From Candidatus Rokuibacteriota bacterium (GTDB taxonomy: Bacteria > Methylomirabilota > Methylomirabilia > Rokubacteriales > CSP1-6): a DNA stretch of 34,288 nt. This document shows positions 7,607 through 17,919 of this stretch, in pieces; within the stretch, counting starts at the first letter, position 1, and every line of letters begins with the position of its first letter. A program made the position numbers and the translations under genes. A model generated the notes under the pieces. That model was not told the DNA's origin. It made no database searches and saw only the letters and a program-made list of their open reading frames with translations. Location of the stretch: contig JACPCW010000123.1 in the NCBI GenBank assembly GCA_016184365.1, forward strand, positions 1 through 34,288, given 5' to 3'.

Positions 7607-8596
7607 ATGAAAATAATTTCTCACCGCTCCGACGACCTCCGCCAGATGGTGCAGTGCCTCGAGCTGTACTACCGCCACGGCCGCCCGCAGAAGGACATCG
7701 CCAGGACGCTCGGGGTGTCCGCGGCGACCGTCTCCCGGCTCCTCAAGCGCGCGTTCGACGAGGGACTCGTGCGCGTCGAGCTCGATCTGCCCCGCACGCA
7801 GGATCTCGAGAACGGGCTCGTGCAGAAGTACGGACTGCGTGACGCCGTCGTCGTCGCGACGGGCGGCCGCGGCGACATCAAGGAAGAGCTCGGCGTCGCC
7901 GCCGCGGCGTACTTCGAGAAGGTGGCTGCGCACGGCATGTCCGTCGGCCTGTCGTGCGGCTTCACGCTCTATCACACGATCCGCGCGCTCCGGGAACGGC
8001 GCTTCCGCGACCTGAGCCTCTATCCGCTGTCCGGCGAGAGCACGCTGAAGCTCGTCGACATCTTCGCGAACACGCTCGTCGGCATGATGGCGGCGAAGTA
8101 TCGGCCGCACGTGACGGCGTTCGCGCTCCCGGTGCAGCACCTGGTGTCCCTGGCGGAGATCGAGCGTGCGCGTCGCCGGCTCCTGCGCGACGCGGACGTG
8201 CGCCGGATCTTCGACGCGGCACGCACCGTGGACGTCGCGCTCGTCGGCATCGGCGTCATCGCGGAGCAGACGCCGGGGTTCTGCTCGCTCGCGGAGGCGT
8301 ACGGCGTCAGCGTGAAGCGGCTGACGCAGCTCGGGGTCGTCGGCGAGATCAACTATCAGCCCTACGACGCGGACGGCCGCATCGTCGACCACCGCGAGCT
8401 GCGCGCGCTGTCGCGGCGTCTGTTGTCGGTCGACGGCGAAGGGCTGCGAAGCCTCTCGCGCGACTCCGACCGCTACGTGATCACGGTGGCCGGCGGCCGG
8501 GAAAAGATCGAGGCCGTGCGGGGCGCCCTGCGCGGGCGGTTCATGAACGTGCTGGTCACGGATGCGGATTGCGCGACCGCCCTGATGCGCGGCTAG
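7607..8596 (+). CDS. SorC/DeoR-type sugar-binding transcriptional regulator
   Basis: Protein of 329 residues with an N-terminal helix-turn-helix ([20 protein letters not shown], about residues 29-48) and a C-terminal SorC sugar-phosphate-binding domain ([41 protein letters not shown]). Proteins of this family are repressors or activators whose effectors are phosphorylated sugars; CggR, for example, binds FBP. It is transcribed divergently from the FBP aldolase/phosphatase, so that gene is the obvious candidate target. The ATG at 7607 ([13 protein letters not shown]) is chosen because the in-frame upstream extension overlaps the promoter. No clear ribosome-binding site is seen. Its TAG stop overlaps the accA stop on the other strand. 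Confidence 0.88.
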   Translation: MKIISHRSDDLRQMVQCLELYYRHGRPQKDIARTLGVSAATVSRLLKRAFDEGLVRVELDLPRTQDLENGLVQKYGLRDAVVVATGGRGDIKEELGVAAAAYFEKVAAHGMSVGLSCGFTLYHTIRALRERRFRDLSLYPLSGESTLKLVDIFANTLVGMMAAKYRPHVTAFALPVQHLVSLAEIERARRRLLRDADVRRIFDAARTVDVALVGIGVIAEQTPGFCSLAEAYGVSVKRLTQLGVVGEINYQPYDADGRIVDHRELRALSRRLLSVDGEGLRSLSRDSDRYVITVAGGREKIEAVRGALRGRFMNVLVTDADCATALMRG

Positions 8597-9561
8597 TGCG
8601 GGCGGGGTAGCGCCGTTTCTTCGAAGGCGCCGATCCGCCGGAACTTCTCGTACCGCTCGCCGACCAGCTCGTCCGCGGACTTCGGGCGCAGCTCGTCGAG
8701 CTGCAGCCGCAGCGCCGCGCGCAGGCTGGCCGCCGTCGCGTCCCAGTCGCGGTGCGCGCCGCCGATCGGCTCGGCCACGATGGCGTCGATCACGCCGAGA
8801 CGCAGGAGATCGGGCGCCGTCATGCGCATCAGCTCCGCGGCGTCCGGGGCCTTCCCCGCGTCGCTCCACAGGATCGCGGCGCACCCTTCCGGCGAGATGA
8901 CCGAATACACCGAGTACTCGAGCATCAGCACGCGGTTGCCCATGCCGATCGCGAGCGCGCCGCCGCTGCCGCCCTCGCCGGTGACCACGGCGACGATCGG
9001 GACCCGCAGCCCGGCCATCGCGCGCAGGTTGCGCGCGATCGCCTCCGCCTGCCCGCGCTCTTCGGCGGCGAGCCCGGGATAGGCGCCCGGCGTGTCGATG
9101 AACGTCACGACGGGCTTGCGAAATTTCTCGGCGAGCTGCATGAGCCGCAGCGCCTTCCGATACCCCTCCGGGTGCGGCATGCCGAAGTTCCGCGCGAGCT
9201 TCTCGCGCGTGTCGCGCCCCTTCTGGTGCCCGATGACGACGACGCTGCGGTCCTCGAACCGCGCGAGTCCACCGACGACCGCGGGGTCGTCGCCGTACGT
9301 GCGATCGCCATGCAGCTCGACGAAGTCCGCGAACAGCAGGCGACAGAGATCGCGCGTATGCGGCCGCTTCGGGTGGCGCGCGACCTGCGTGCGCTGCCAG
9401 GCGGTCAGGCTCGAATAGACCTTCTGCCGCTCGCGCTCGAGCTCTTCTTCCTTCCGCGCGATGCGCTCGCGCGTCCGCGGCGCTTCGGGCTCCGCGCGAA
9501 GCTCGGCGATCTCGGTCTCGAGCTCGACGAGCTTCTTCTCGAAATCAAACGCGTCCGGCAT
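8593..9561 (-). CDS. accA: Acetyl-CoA carboxylase carboxyltransferase subunit alpha
   Basis: Protein of 322 residues, full length for AccA. With AccD it forms the carboxyltransferase that moves CO2 from biotin-BCCP to acetyl-CoA, making malonyl-CoA for fatty-acid synthesis. Visible parts are the N-terminal coiled coil ([18 protein letters not shown]), the core [59 protein letters not shown] and [14 protein letters not shown]. The ATG at 9561 lies inside the 3' end of dnaE with a 17-bp overlap. The dnaE-accA order is widely conserved in bacteria. It ends tail-to-tail with the SorC-type gene, sharing a CTAG. Confidence 0.96.
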   Translation of the reverse strand: MPDAFDFEKKLVELETEIAELRAEPEAPRTRERIARKEEELERERQKVYSSLTAWQRTQVARHPKRPHTRDLCRLLFADFVELHGDRTYGDDPAVVGGLARFEDRSVVVIGHQKGRDTREKLARNFGMPHPEGYRKALRLMQLAEKFRKPVVTFIDTPGAYPGLAAEERGQAEAIARNLRAMAGLRVPIVAVVTGEGGSGGALAIGMGNRVLMLEYSVYSVISPEGCAAILWSDAGKAPDAAELMRMTAPDLLRLGVIDAIVAEPIGGAHRDWDATAASLRAALRLQLDELRPKSADELVGERYEKFRRIGAFEETALPRPH

Positions 9562-12500
9562 GCTCCACGACCACCGTGTCGGGCCCGAGCAGCGACACGA
9601 CCTTGCCGGTGAACTCGGCGCTCGCGTCGACCGACTGGCCGCGCGCGCGCACCACGACCTCGTTCGTCGGGAGCAGCAAATGCAGAAACAGCGGCACGGT
9701 CCCGGGATGGTCGCCGCAGATGCGCCGGAGCTCCGCCAGCGTCGCCGCCGCGTCGTTGGCGGATCGGACGCGAAGCCGGCAGGCGGTCGGGCCGCTGCTC
9801 GCGGGCTTGGCGCCAGTGCCCTCGCCCAGCGCCGTCTCGAGCAGACGGACGTCCTCGGCGAGAATCACGCGGCCCTTGTCGCTGTCGTCGACGCGGCCGC
9901 GGACGAGGATCGGCTGTCCGGCGCGCAGCGCAGGCGCGGCGGTCTTGAACGGCTCGGGAAAGACCGTGACCTCGACCGTCCCGTCCATGTCCTCGAGCGT
10001 GAAGAATGCCATCCGGTTGCCGCTCTTGGTCACCGTCTCCTTCAGGCCCATCACCTGCCCGAAGAGCTTCACCTTCGCGCCGGGTCCTTCGTTGCCGAGC
10101 GCGCCGGTCGGTGTGATGCCGAGCGACTCCGCGACGTCGCGATACCGCGTCAGCGGATGGCCGGAGATGTAGAAGCCGAGGACTTCTTTCTCGAACGCGA
10201 GCCGCTGGTCCTCGTCCCATTCCGGCACGGCGGCGACGTCGGCGCGTTTCGGCTCCGGCGCCGCGGCCGGCAGCAGGTCGAAGAAGGACCCCTGCCCCTC
10301 GAGCCGGTCGCGCTGCTGGCGCTGGCCGCTCTCCATCGCGGCGTCGAGCGCCGTCATCAGGGTCGCGCGCGTCGAACCGAGCGCGTCGAACGCGCCCGCC
10401 TTGATCAGCGACTCGACCACGCGCCGGTTGATCAGGCGCAGGTCGACGCGCGCGCAGAAGTCCTCGAGGCCCTTGAAGCCGCCGTCCTGCCGGCGCGTCG
10501 TCAGGATCGATTCCGTCGCGGCTTCGCCCACGTTCTTGATGGCCGCGAGCCCGAAGCGGATGACGTCGCCCGCCACGCTGAACTTCACGGCCGACGCGTT
10601 GACGTCCGGCGGCTCGACGCGAATGCCCATGGCGCGACACTCTTCGATGTACTTGACGATCTTGTCGGTGTCGCCCATTTCCGACGTGAGCAGCGCGGCC
10701 ATGAACTCGACCGGATAGTTCGCCTTGAAGTACGCGGTCTGATAGGCGACGAGGGCGTAGGCGGCGGCGTGCGAATTGTGGACCGCGATGCCGTTGGCGA
10801 TGAAACTCGCGGCGCCGGGCACCTCGATGTCGTAGGTCGGCTCACTACCCCCGAGAACGAAGCTCTTGTACCGGGACCAAGCGATCGGGGACTCGGCGAG
10901 GCCGGTCAACACCGGATCGTCGAGCTGATCAGCGACGTACTTGATGGTCTCCCGCTGCATGCCGCCTCGCCAGTGCTTTGCAATCACGAGTTCGTAGGAC
11001 AGCGCGAGTTCATGACAGCCGTCCTTCAGAGTGCGGAAACGCTTGAGGATGGCCGCTCGAAGCGGATCCCGGAACAGCTCCGGTGGAATGATGTCCTTAC
11101 CGCCGTGGGTCAACAGATGATCGGTGTCGTCGTAGGTCGACGTCAAATCACAGACCGCGGCCACCTTCGCGCCGATGAAGTGAGGGCCGAGCAAGCGTCG
11201 AAATTCTCTGCTAGCACTTCGCCCGCCGAGGAGATTGACGGTGAAACCGATTCTCTGCCCCCCGCGATACGCGAAAGTCTTTCGATGAATCGTCGAGAGA
11301 AAACCGAGCTTGAGGAGCAGACGCTGGACGTCGGTGGCGAGACCGGCAGAAGACGTCGCGTAGAAGATCGATCGAGTCTTCGAATGAATGCATCCGTCTC
11401 CCTGGAAGAGCTTTGCCACCAACACAGCGATGCTGTCGCGATCCCACCGATCGACCAGCCCCGGCACACGCTTCGTCAGCGCCGTCTCGCCGCGTAGATT
11501 GCAGGTCCCGAAGAGAAACTCGACCGCCCCGCTCGGTCTTCGAATGTCCACGCGGGCGGGCCGAACCGAGGAGGCGCGCTGGTCCCTTCGGTGCTCGACA
11601 CGTGCGCTCGTGTTCTCGAAGCGCGCGAGTACACGCCGCATGTCTTCCAGCTCGTCGGCCGAACTCGAGTACAAATAGAAGTGCCCCGGATAGCCGAGGC
11701 TCCCCTCGGACAATGCGTAGCCGAGGAGCGCCGCATGATGCTCCGGTACGCGTTCATCTCCGCATGGCAGCTGCCGTGCGACGGCGATGAGGTGCTCGTC
11801 GGTCAACGCGTCCGCGTTCACCCAGCCGTGCTGCGTGAAGATCGGATGATCCGGTGTGCAGCGAATCGACATGCCGTTCGCCAGAGTCAGACAACCGACG
11901 CGCCGCACGCCGCTTTCGCGGACGCCACACGCCAGAAACGGTCCGTCCTTCGTGAGCACGACGTCGCCGTCGCGGATATCGACGATCGCTCTCCGTGATC
12001 CGTCGGCCATCTCGATTGACGCATCGCGGCACAAACACTTGTTGAAGCCGTACCCCGCGAACTTCTCCATCAGATCCCAGACGCGCTCGGCCTTCGGCTT
12101 CGCGATGTCACGGTCGGCGCAGCCCTTCAGGAACTTCTCGCGCTGCTGCGCCATGAGATCGCGGTCCTTCTTGCCCATCGCGCGGCGGAGCGTGTCCGCC
12201 TCGCCCATGGAGAAGCCCGCCATCTCCGACGCGATCTGCATGATCTGCTCCTGGTAGATCATGATCCCGTACGTCTCCCGCGTGATTTTCTCCATCGCGG
12301 AGTGTTCGTACGTGACCTTCGCGCGCCCGTGCCGGCGGTTGATGAAGTCCGGGATCAGCTCCATCGGGCCGGGGCGATACAGCGACACGATCGCGATGAC
12401 GTCCTCGAGGCGCTCCGGCTTGAGACCGCGGAGCGCGTCGCGCATGCCCGATGACTCCAGCTGGAACACGCCGAACGTCTTCGCGTCGCTCAGGAGCTGG

Positions 12501-14314
12501 TAGCTCTTCGGGTCGTCGAGCGGCACCGCGTCGAGGTCGACGGTGACGTCGCGGGATTCCTTGATCAGCGCGACGGTGTTGGCGAGCACCGTCAGCGTCC
12601 GCAGCCCGAGGAAGTCCATCTTGAGCAGACCGAGCTTCTCGATCGGTCCCATGGCGAAGCCGGTGATGAGCTCGGGCCGCTTCGGGTCCTTGTAGAGCGG
12701 AATGTAGTCGTCGAGCGGCGCGTCCGAGATGACGACGGCCGAGGCATGGACGGATGCATGCCGCGTGCAGCCTTCGAGCGTCCGCGCGATGTCCCAGAGC
12801 TCCTTGACCTTCGCGTCGCTGCGCACCGCTTCGGCGAGCGGCGGCGACTTCTGGTGCGCGTCCTCCAGCGTGATGTTCAGCGGGAAGTTCGGCACCAGCT
12901 TCGCGATGCGGTCGACCTCGGTGTACGTCATGGCGAGGACGCGGCCGACGTCGCGGATGGCGGCCTTCGCGCCGAGCGTTCCGAACGTGATGATGTGGGC
13001 GACGCGGTCGCGACCGTACTTGTCGGCGACGTACCGGATGACTTCGTCGCGACGGTCGTCGGCGAAGTCGATGTCCATGTCCGGCATCGAGACGCGCTCG
13101 GGGTTCAAGAATCGCTCGAACAGGAGCCCGTACCGGATCGGATCGACGTTCGTGATGCCGAGGCAGTACGCGACGAGCGACCCGGCGGACGAGCCGCGCC
13201 CCGGGCCGACGGCCACGCCCTGCTGCCGCGCGTAGTGGATGAAGTCCCACACGACGAGGAAGTACCCCGCGAACCCCATCTTCTCGATGATCCGCAGCTC
13301 GTGCTCCAGCCGCTCCATCATGGCGTCGCCGGGCGTCGGTCCGTACCGCCGCAGCAGGCCCTCGCGCGCGCGATCGGCGAGGTAGGTTTCGAGCGTCGAC
13401 CCGTCGGGAACGGCGTAGCGCGGGAGATGGAAGCGGCCGAACTCGAGCGTGAGGTTGCATCGCTCGGCCACGGCGAGCGTGTTCGTGCACGCCGCCGGGA
13501 TTTCACGGAAGACCTCGGCCATCTCCTCGGCGGACTTCAGGTAGAACTCTTCCGTCGAGAACTTCCAGCGGTTCGGATCGTTCAGCGTCGAGCCGGTCTG
13601 GATGCAGAGCAGCGCCTCGTGCGCGCGGCCATGGCCGGCTTCGAGGTAGTGCGAGTCGTTCGTCCCGGCGACCGGCGCGCCGATCTTCTTCGCGATCTCG
13701 AGGGTCTCGGCCGTCGCCTTGATCTGCTGCTCGAGCCCGTGCGCCTGCACTTCCATGAAGTAGTGGTCGCGGCCGAACACTTCCTGGTACCAGCCGGCGA
13801 CGCGCATGGCCTTGTCGGTCTCGCCGGCGGTGATCGCGCGCGAGACTTCCGAGTTGAGACAACCCGACAGCACGAGCAGGCCGTCGGCGTGCTCCGCGAG
13901 CAGCTCCTTGTCGACGCGCGGCTTGTAGTAGAAGCCTTCCAGATACGCCTTCGACACGAGCTTGATGAGGTTGCGGTAGCCGACCTCGTTCCGGACGAGG
14001 ACGGTGAGGTGGTTCGCGCCCTCGTAGCCGCCGTCCTGCGACCCGCGCTCCTTGCGGCTGCCGGGCGCGATGTAGAGCTCGCACCCGACGATCGGCTTCA
14101 GTCCCGCCTTCTGCGCCGTCTGGTAGAAGTCGATCGCGCCGAAGAGATTGCCGTGGTCCGTGAGCGCGACGGCCGGGAATCGCAGCTCCTTGGCTTTCTT
14201 GACCAGTTTCTCGAGCTGCGCGGCCCCGTCGAGAAGGCTGTACTCCGAGTGCACGTGGAGATGGACGAAATCGGAGTGCTGGATCGCGGACTCCCCGGGA
14301 GTTGCTACTCCCAC
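9545..14314 (-). CDS. dnaE: DNA polymerase III subunit alpha, intein-containing precursor
   Basis: Replicative polymerase of 1589 residues as encoded. Removing the 421-residue intein leaves 1168, the normal DnaE size. The PHP domain opens with [15 protein letters not shown], the palm carries [12 protein letters not shown] (catalytic aspartates near residue 412), and the helix-hairpin-helix region and a C-terminal OB fold ([20 protein letters not shown]) follow. The intein splits the conserved [18 protein letters not shown] segment. The first usable start is GTG at 14314, overlapping the guaA stop by 10 bp. An ATC nearer the conserved [14 protein letters not shown] follows a GGGGAG and cannot be excluded. 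The long upstream extension of the frame is antisense-like shadow within guaA and was not used. Confidence 0.95.
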   Translation of the reverse strand: MGVATPGESAIQHSDFVHLHVHSEYSLLDGAAQLEKLVKKAKELRFPAVALTDHGNLFGAIDFYQTAQKAGLKPIVGCELYIAPGSRKERGSQDGGYEGANHLTVLVRNEVGYRNLIKLVSKAYLEGFYYKPRVDKELLAEHADGLLVLSGCLNSEVSRAITAGETDKAMRVAGWYQEVFGRDHYFMEVQAHGLEQQIKATAETLEIAKKIGAPVAGTNDSHYLEAGHGRAHEALLCIQTGSTLNDPNRWKFSTEEFYLKSAEEMAEVFREIPAACTNTLAVAERCNLTLEFGRFHLPRYAVPDGSTLETYLADRAREGLLRRYGPTPGDAMMERLEHELRIIEKMGFAGYFLVVWDFIHYARQQGVAVGPGRGSSAGSLVAYCLGITNVDPIRYGLLFERFLNPERVSMPDMDIDFADDRRDEVIRYVADKYGRDRVAHIITFGTLGAKAAIRDVGRVLAMTYTEVDRIAKLVPNFPLNITLEDAHQKSPPLAEAVRSDAKVKELWDIARTLEGCTRHASVHASAVVISDAPLDDYIPLYKDPKRPELITGFAMGPIEKLGLLKMDFLGLRTLTVLANTVALIKESRDVTVDLDAVPLDDPKSYQLLSDAKTFGVFQLESSGMRDALRGLKPERLEDVIAIVSLYRPGPMELIPDFINRRHGRAKVTYEHSAMEKITRETYGIMIYQEQIMQIASEMAGFSMGEADTLRRAMGKKDRDLMAQQREKFLKGCADRDIAKPKAERVWDLMEKFAGYGFNKCLCRDASIEMADGSRRAIVDIRDGDVVLTKDGPFLACGVRESGVRRVGCLTLANGMSIRCTPDHPIFTQHGWVNADALTDEHLIAVARQLPCGDERVPEHHAALLGYALSEGSLGYPGHFYLYSSSADELEDMRRVLARFENTSARVEHRRDQRASSVRPARVDIRRPSGAVEFLFGTCNLRGETALTKRVPGLVDRWDRDSIAVLVAKLFQGDGCIHSKTRSIFYATSSAGLATDVQRLLLKLGFLSTIHRKTFAYRGGQRIGFTVNLLGGRSASREFRRLLGPHFIGAKVAAVCDLTSTYDDTDHLLTHGGKDIIPPELFRDPLRAAILKRFRTLKDGCHELALSYELVIAKHWRGGMQRETIKYVADQLDDPVLTGLAESPIAWSRYKSFVLGGSEPTYDIEVPGAASFIANGIAVHNSHAAAYALVAYQTAYFKANYPVEFMAALLTSEMGDTDKIVKYIEECRAMGIRVEPPDVNASAVKFSVAGDVIRFGLAAIKNVGEAATESILTTRRQDGGFKGLEDFCARVDLRLINRRVVESLIKAGAFDALGSTRATLMTALDAAMESGQRQQRDRLEGQGSFFDLLPAAAPEPKRADVAAVPEWDEDQRLAFEKEVLGFYISGHPLTRYRDVAESLGITPTGALGNEGPGAKVKLFGQVMGLKETVTKSGNRMAFFTLEDMDGTVEVTVFPEPFKTAAPALRAGQPILVRGRVDDSDKGRVILAEDVRLLETALGEGTGAKPASSGPTACRLRVRSANDAAATLAELRRICGDHPGTVPLFLHLLLPTNEVVVRARGQSVDASAEFTGKVVSLLGPDTVVVEHAGRV
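10775..12037 (-). other. DnaE intein (421 aa) with LAGLIDADG homing endonuclease
   Basis: In-frame insertion at precursor residues 760-1180. It begins with Cys1 right after GYGFNK and block A ([13 protein letters not shown]). Block B carries the TxxH motif in CTPDHPIF. It ends with block F ([15 protein letters not shown]) and AVHN, giving the penultimate His and terminal Asn, followed by Ser as the +1 nucleophile. Two LAGLIDADG-type motifs, LLGYALSEG and [10 protein letters not shown], keep their acidic residues (Glu and Asp), so the homing endonuclease looks intact. It uses more A/T-ending and rare codons (TGT, TTG, TCA, AGA, ACA) than the flanking polymerase, suggesting separate ancestry. 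The frame is continuous, so this is a cis-splicing intein and not a split one. Confidence 0.95.
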
Positions 14315-15855
14315 TCGATCGTCGCGGGTGGCTTCGACGAGATGTCGTAGGCGACGCGGTTCACGCCGTGAACCTCGTTGATGATGCGGTTCGAGATGCG
14401 GCCGAGGAGGTCGTACGGCAGCCGCGCCCAGTCCGCCGTCATGGCGTCCTGGCTGGTGACGGCGCGGAGCGCGACGACGTTGGCGTACGTGCGGAAGTCG
14501 CCCATCACGCCGACGGTCCGGACGGGCAGCAGCACGGCGAACGCCTGCCACAGCTCGCGCTCGAGACCGGCCGCGCGGATCTCTTCCTGCACGATGGCGT
14601 CGGCTTCGCGCAGCACGTCGAGCCGTTCGGCGGTCACGTCGCCGAGCACGCGAACGGCCAGGCCCGGTCCCGGGAACGGCTGCCGCCAGACGATGTCGGC
14701 CGGCAGGCCGAGCACTTCGCCGACGCGCCGGACCTCGTCCTTGAAGAGCTCGCGCAGCGGCTCGAGCAGCTTGAACGTCATGTTCTCCGGCAGACCGCCG
14801 ACGTTGTGGTGCGTCTTGATCGTCGCCGATGGGCCCTTGAAGGAGACCGATTCGATGACGTCCGGATAGAGGGTGCCCTGCGCGAGCCACGGGATGTGCC
14901 CGAGCCTTTTCGCCTCGTCCTCGAACACGGCGATGAACTCGGCGCCGATGCGCTTGCGCTTCACCTCGGGGTCGGTGACGTCACGAAGAGCCTCGAGAAA
15001 TCGCGATGTTGCATCGACGTGGTCCAGATTGATCTTGAAGTTGTCCCGGAACGTGTGGACGACCGCTTCGGCCTCGCCTTTCCGGAGCAGCCCGTTGTCC
15101 ACGAACATGCACGTGAGCTGGTCGCCGATCGCCCGGTGCACGAGCAGCGCGACCACCGACGAATCGACGCCGCCGGACAGCGCGCAGAGCACGCGGTCAG
15201 AACCGACCCTGGCGCGGATCGCGTCGATCGTCGTCTCGATGAACGACGGCATCGACCAGTCGCGCTTCACGCCGCACAGATCGAGGAAGTTCGACAGGAT
15301 CGTGCCGCCCTGCGGCGTGTGGGCGACTTCGGGGTGGAACTGCACCGCGTAGAGCCGCCGGCGCTCGTCCGCCATCGCCGCGACGGGACAGTTCGTCGTC
15401 GATCCGAGCGAGCTGAACCCGGCCGGCGGACGCCGCACCGTGTCGCCGTGGCTCATCCAGACTTGAAGCCGGTCGCCGGCGTCGGGCCGAACGCCTTCGA
15501 ACAGCGGGCTCCGGCCGGTGAGTTCGATCTCCGCCTTGCCGTATTCGCGGCGCTCCGACGGCACGACGTCGCCGCCGAGGAGATAGCCCATCGCCTGCAT
15601 GCCGTAGCAGATGCCGAGGACGGGAATGCCGGCTTCGAAGAGCTGCGACGACGGCAGCGGAGCGCCGTTTTCGTAGACGCTGGAGGGGCCGCCCGAGAGC
15701 ACGACGCCCCTGTAGCCGCCCTGGAGAAGCGCGGCGACGGACGTGTTCGGCGGGAGGATCTCCGAGTAGACGGACATCTCCCGGATGCGACGCGCGATCA
15801 GCTGCGTGTACTGCGCCCCGAAATCGAGGACCGCGATCTTCTCGTCGCCGGCCAC
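14305..15855 (-). CDS. guaA: GMP synthase (glutamine-hydrolysing)
   Basis: Protein of 516 residues, full length. It converts XMP to GMP using ATP and glutamine-derived ammonia. The class I glutamine amidotransferase triad is visible as Cys83 (GICYGMQ), His174 and Glu176 (QFHPEV). The ATP-pyrophosphatase P-loop is LSGGVDSS (about 226-233), and the C-terminal dimerisation domain ends PPATIEWE, the conserved GuaA terminus. The start is GTG at 15855, 19 bp after the guaB3 stop, with no obvious Shine-Dalgarno. It is second in the guaB3-guaA-dnaE-accA operon, directly after the gene making its substrate. Confidence 0.96.
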   Translation of the reverse strand: MAGDEKIAVLDFGAQYTQLIARRIREMSVYSEILPPNTSVAALLQGGYRGVVLSGGPSSVYENGAPLPSSQLFEAGIPVLGICYGMQAMGYLLGGDVVPSERREYGKAEIELTGRSPLFEGVRPDAGDRLQVWMSHGDTVRRPPAGFSSLGSTTNCPVAAMADERRRLYAVQFHPEVAHTPQGGTILSNFLDLCGVKRDWSMPSFIETTIDAIRARVGSDRVLCALSGGVDSSVVALLVHRAIGDQLTCMFVDNGLLRKGEAEAVVHTFRDNFKINLDHVDATSRFLEALRDVTDPEVKRKRIGAEFIAVFEDEAKRLGHIPWLAQGTLYPDVIESVSFKGPSATIKTHHNVGGLPENMTFKLLEPLRELFKDEVRRVGEVLGLPADIVWRQPFPGPGLAVRVLGDVTAERLDVLREADAIVQEEIRAAGLERELWQAFAVLLPVRTVGVMGDFRTYANVVALRAVTSQDAMTADWARLPYDLLGRISNRIINEVHGVNRVAYDISSKPPATIEWE

Positions 15856-15874
15856 GGCTCGTCGAACCGCCGGC

Positions 15875-17035
15875 TCAGCGAGGACGGCCGAGCTTCTGCG
15901 CCTGCTGGAAGACCTTGCCCTCGGTCTTGATGGCCGGAGCGATGATCAGCTCCGTCTGCTGCAGCTCGCGAATGTCCTGTGCGCCGACGGAGCCCATGCA
16001 CGTCCGGATGGCGCCCACGAGATTCAGCGTCCCGTCCTCGGTGAACGCCGGACCGAACAGGATCTGCTCGAGCGAGCCGGCGATCCCGACGCGGATGCGC
16101 GTGCCCCGCGGCAGGTTCGAGTGCGGCGTCGCCATGCCCCAGTGATACCCGCGGCCGGGTGCTTCCGTCGCGCGCGCGAACGCGGAGCCGATCATCACGG
16201 CGTCGGCGCCGGATGCGAGCGCCTTGCACACGTCGCCCCCCGTCGTCATGCCGCCGTCGGTGATGATCGGGACGTAACGGCCGGTCTGCTTGTGGTGGAA
16301 GTCGCGAGCGGCGGCGGAGTCGGCCGTGGCGGTCACCTGCGGCACGCCGAGCCCGAGCACTTCGCGGCTCGTGCACGCGGCGCCGGGACCGACGCCGACG
16401 AGGATGCCGTCGACGCCCTGCTGCATGAGCTCGAGACAGGCTTCGTACGTCACGTGGTTGCCGACGATCAGCGGAATGGCGAGCTGCTTCTTCAGCTTGG
16501 CGAACTCGAGCGTCTTGTACTCGGTCGCGATGTGGCGGGCCGTCGTCACCGTCGACTGCACGACGAAGATGTCGGCGCCGGCCTCCTGCGCGATCTGCGC
16601 GAAGCGCTCCGCGCGCTGCGGGATCGAGGAGACGGCGACCGGGCCGCCGCCCTTCTTGATTTCCTGCACGCGCTCGTGGATCAGGTCTTCCTTGATGGGC
16701 TCGGAGTAGATCGACTGGATGATGCGCGTGGCTTCTTCGGGGCTGGCGGAGACGATGCGCTCGAGGACTTCGGCCGGATTGGCGTACCGCGCGAAGATGC
16801 CTTCGAGGTTCAGGACCGCCAGACCGCCGTGCCGTCCCATCTCGATCGCCAGCTTGGGGCCGACGACGCCGTCCATCGCGGCGGCGACGATCGGCAGCTC
16901 GAAGCGTCGGCCGCAGAGCTCCCAGCTGATGTCGACCTCCGCCGGGTTGACCGTCAGGGGCCCCGGGACGAGGGCGATGTCATCGAAGCCGTATGCAGCC
17001 CGCGCTTTCCTGCCTCGACCGACCCACATGCCCAT
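15875..17035 (-). CDS. guaB3: IMP dehydrogenase, GuaB3 subfamily
   Basis: Protein of 386 residues that starts [20 protein letters not shown], typical of the GuaB3 branch. It lacks the CBS pair found in ordinary GuaB (about 490 residues). The catalytic Cys221 lies in [13 protein letters not shown], with [11 protein letters not shown] and [19 protein letters not shown] further on. It should oxidise IMP to XMP with NAD+, feeding GuaA encoded immediately downstream. The ATG at 17035 is preceded by GAGGAGG at good spacing. Missing CBS domains suggest loss of the nucleotide allosteric control of classical GuaB; this is inferred from family knowledge and not measured. It is the first gene of its operon. 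Confidence 0.92.
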   Translation of the reverse strand: MGMWVGRGRKARAAYGFDDIALVPGPLTVNPAEVDISWELCGRRFELPIVAAAMDGVVGPKLAIEMGRHGGLAVLNLEGIFARYANPAEVLERIVSASPEEATRIIQSIYSEPIKEDLIHERVQEIKKGGGPVAVSSIPQRAERFAQIAQEAGADIFVVQSTVTTARHIATEYKTLEFAKLKKQLAIPLIVGNHVTYEACLELMQQGVDGILVGVGPGAACTSREVLGLGVPQVTATADSAAARDFHHKQTGRYVPIITDGGMTTGGDVCKALASGADAVMIGSAFARATEAPGRGYHWGMATPHSNLPRGTRIRVGIAGSLEQILFGPAFTEDGTLNLVGAIRTCMGSVGAQDIRELQQTELIIAPAIKTEGKVFQQAQKLGRPR

Positions 17036-17117
17036 CTGGCTGGCCTCCTCTACCCGGGTCCGACGCCCAGACCCCAGATATAGTGATACGTCCGTCGCCC
17101 ACTACCGTATTTTGGGC

Positions 17118-17146
17118 AGTATATCGGCGCCCCCGAGACGTGTCAA
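17118..17146 (-). promoter_or_regulatory. Near-consensus sigma70 promoter for guaB3-guaA-dnaE-accA
   Basis: Minus strand: TTGACA (17146-17141), 17 bp, TATACT (17123-17118). This is a perfect -35 and a five-of-six -10. The predicted start is near 17111, leaving a leader of about 75 nt with a GAGGAGG site. The TGA stop of coaX (17145-17143) lies inside the -35 hexamer. Confidence 0.8.
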
Positions 17147-17919
17147 CCGCTCGGCCGGCGCGACAGCTCCCAGAGAATGCGCAGTCCCTGCATCCGGAGA
17201 TCGTCGTTGACGTGCTGGATCGACGACGCGACGTCGGCGACGAGCGAGACGAGGCCGCCGGTGCCGACGACCTTCGGATCGCCGCCCATTTCCGTTTTCA
17301 TGCGCGCGATGATGCCGTCCACCAGCCCGGCGTAGCCGTACACGATCCCCGACTGGATGTTCGTGGCGGTGTTCCGGCCGATCGCTTCCTTCGGCCGCAC
17401 GAGCTCCACGCGGAACAGGCGCGCCGCGCGTGAGAGCAGCGCGTCGACCGACGTCGCGATCCCCGGCGCGATCGCGCCCCCGATGAAATCGCCTCGCTCG
17501 TCCACGCAGTCGAACGTCGTGGCGGTCCCGAAGTCGACGACGATCAAGGGCGGGCCGTAGATCCGCGCCGCGGCGAACGCGTCGACGAGCCGGTCGGCGC
17601 CGACCTCGGTGGGATTGTCGACGGCGAGGCGCATCGGCGTATTGCGGCCGGGTTGCACGACGTACGGCTCGAGCCCGAAGTACTGCTCGCACATCCACTG
17701 CAAGATCTGCTGCACCTGGGGGACGACGTTCGAGATCGCGATCGCCTCGATGTTCCGCCGGTCGAGGCCCTTCGTACGGAGCAGCGTCTCGACGAACAGG
17801 CCGTACTCGTCGGCCGTCTGTTCGCGGCGGCTGGTGAGACGCCACGAGCCGATGAGCGCTTCGCCGTCGAAAACGCCGATCTTCGTGTTCGTGTTGCCGA
17901 CGTCAGCGACGAGGAGCAT
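17143..17919 (-). CDS. coaX: Type III pantothenate kinase
   Basis: Protein of 258 residues, standard for CoaX. It phosphorylates pantothenate with ATP, the first step of CoA synthesis. The acetate-kinase/Hsc70-fold motifs are visible: the phosphate loop LLVADVGNTNTKIGVF (Asp6), GADRLVDAFAA, and VVDFGTATTFDCV. FIGGAIAPGIATSVDAL is also present. The ATG at 17919 overlaps the birA 3' end by 17 bp. The birA-coaX arrangement is common in bacteria. Its stop codon forms part of the next operon's promoter. Confidence 0.96.
   Translation of the reverse strand: MLLVADVGNTNTKIGVFDGEALIGSWRLTSRREQTADEYGLFVETLLRTKGLDRRNIEAIAISNVVPQVQQILQWMCEQYFGLEPYVVQPGRNTPMRLAVDNPTEVGADRLVDAFAAARIYGPPLIVVDFGTATTFDCVDERGDFIGGAIAPGIATSVDALLSRAARLFRVELVRPKEAIGRNTATNIQSGIVYGYAGLVDGIIARMKTEMGGDPKVVGTGGLVSLVADVASSIQHVNDDLRMQGLRILWELSRRPSG

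Noticed and set aside
10775..12037. Split DnaE intein like that of cyanobacteria
   Set aside because: The frame is continuous through both exteins and the intein, and the insertion point differs.
10775..12037. Sharp GC drop marking the intein as foreign
   Set aside because: Hand counts of 60-base lines gave 37 and 34 GC in the intein against 35, 37 and 40 in flanking dnaE, so no clear drop; only codon choice differs visibly.
14315..14890. Extension of the dnaE frame upstream into guaA
   Set aside because: This stretch is the out-of-frame reading of guaA and has no DnaE similarity; DnaE homology begins at [15 protein letters not shown].
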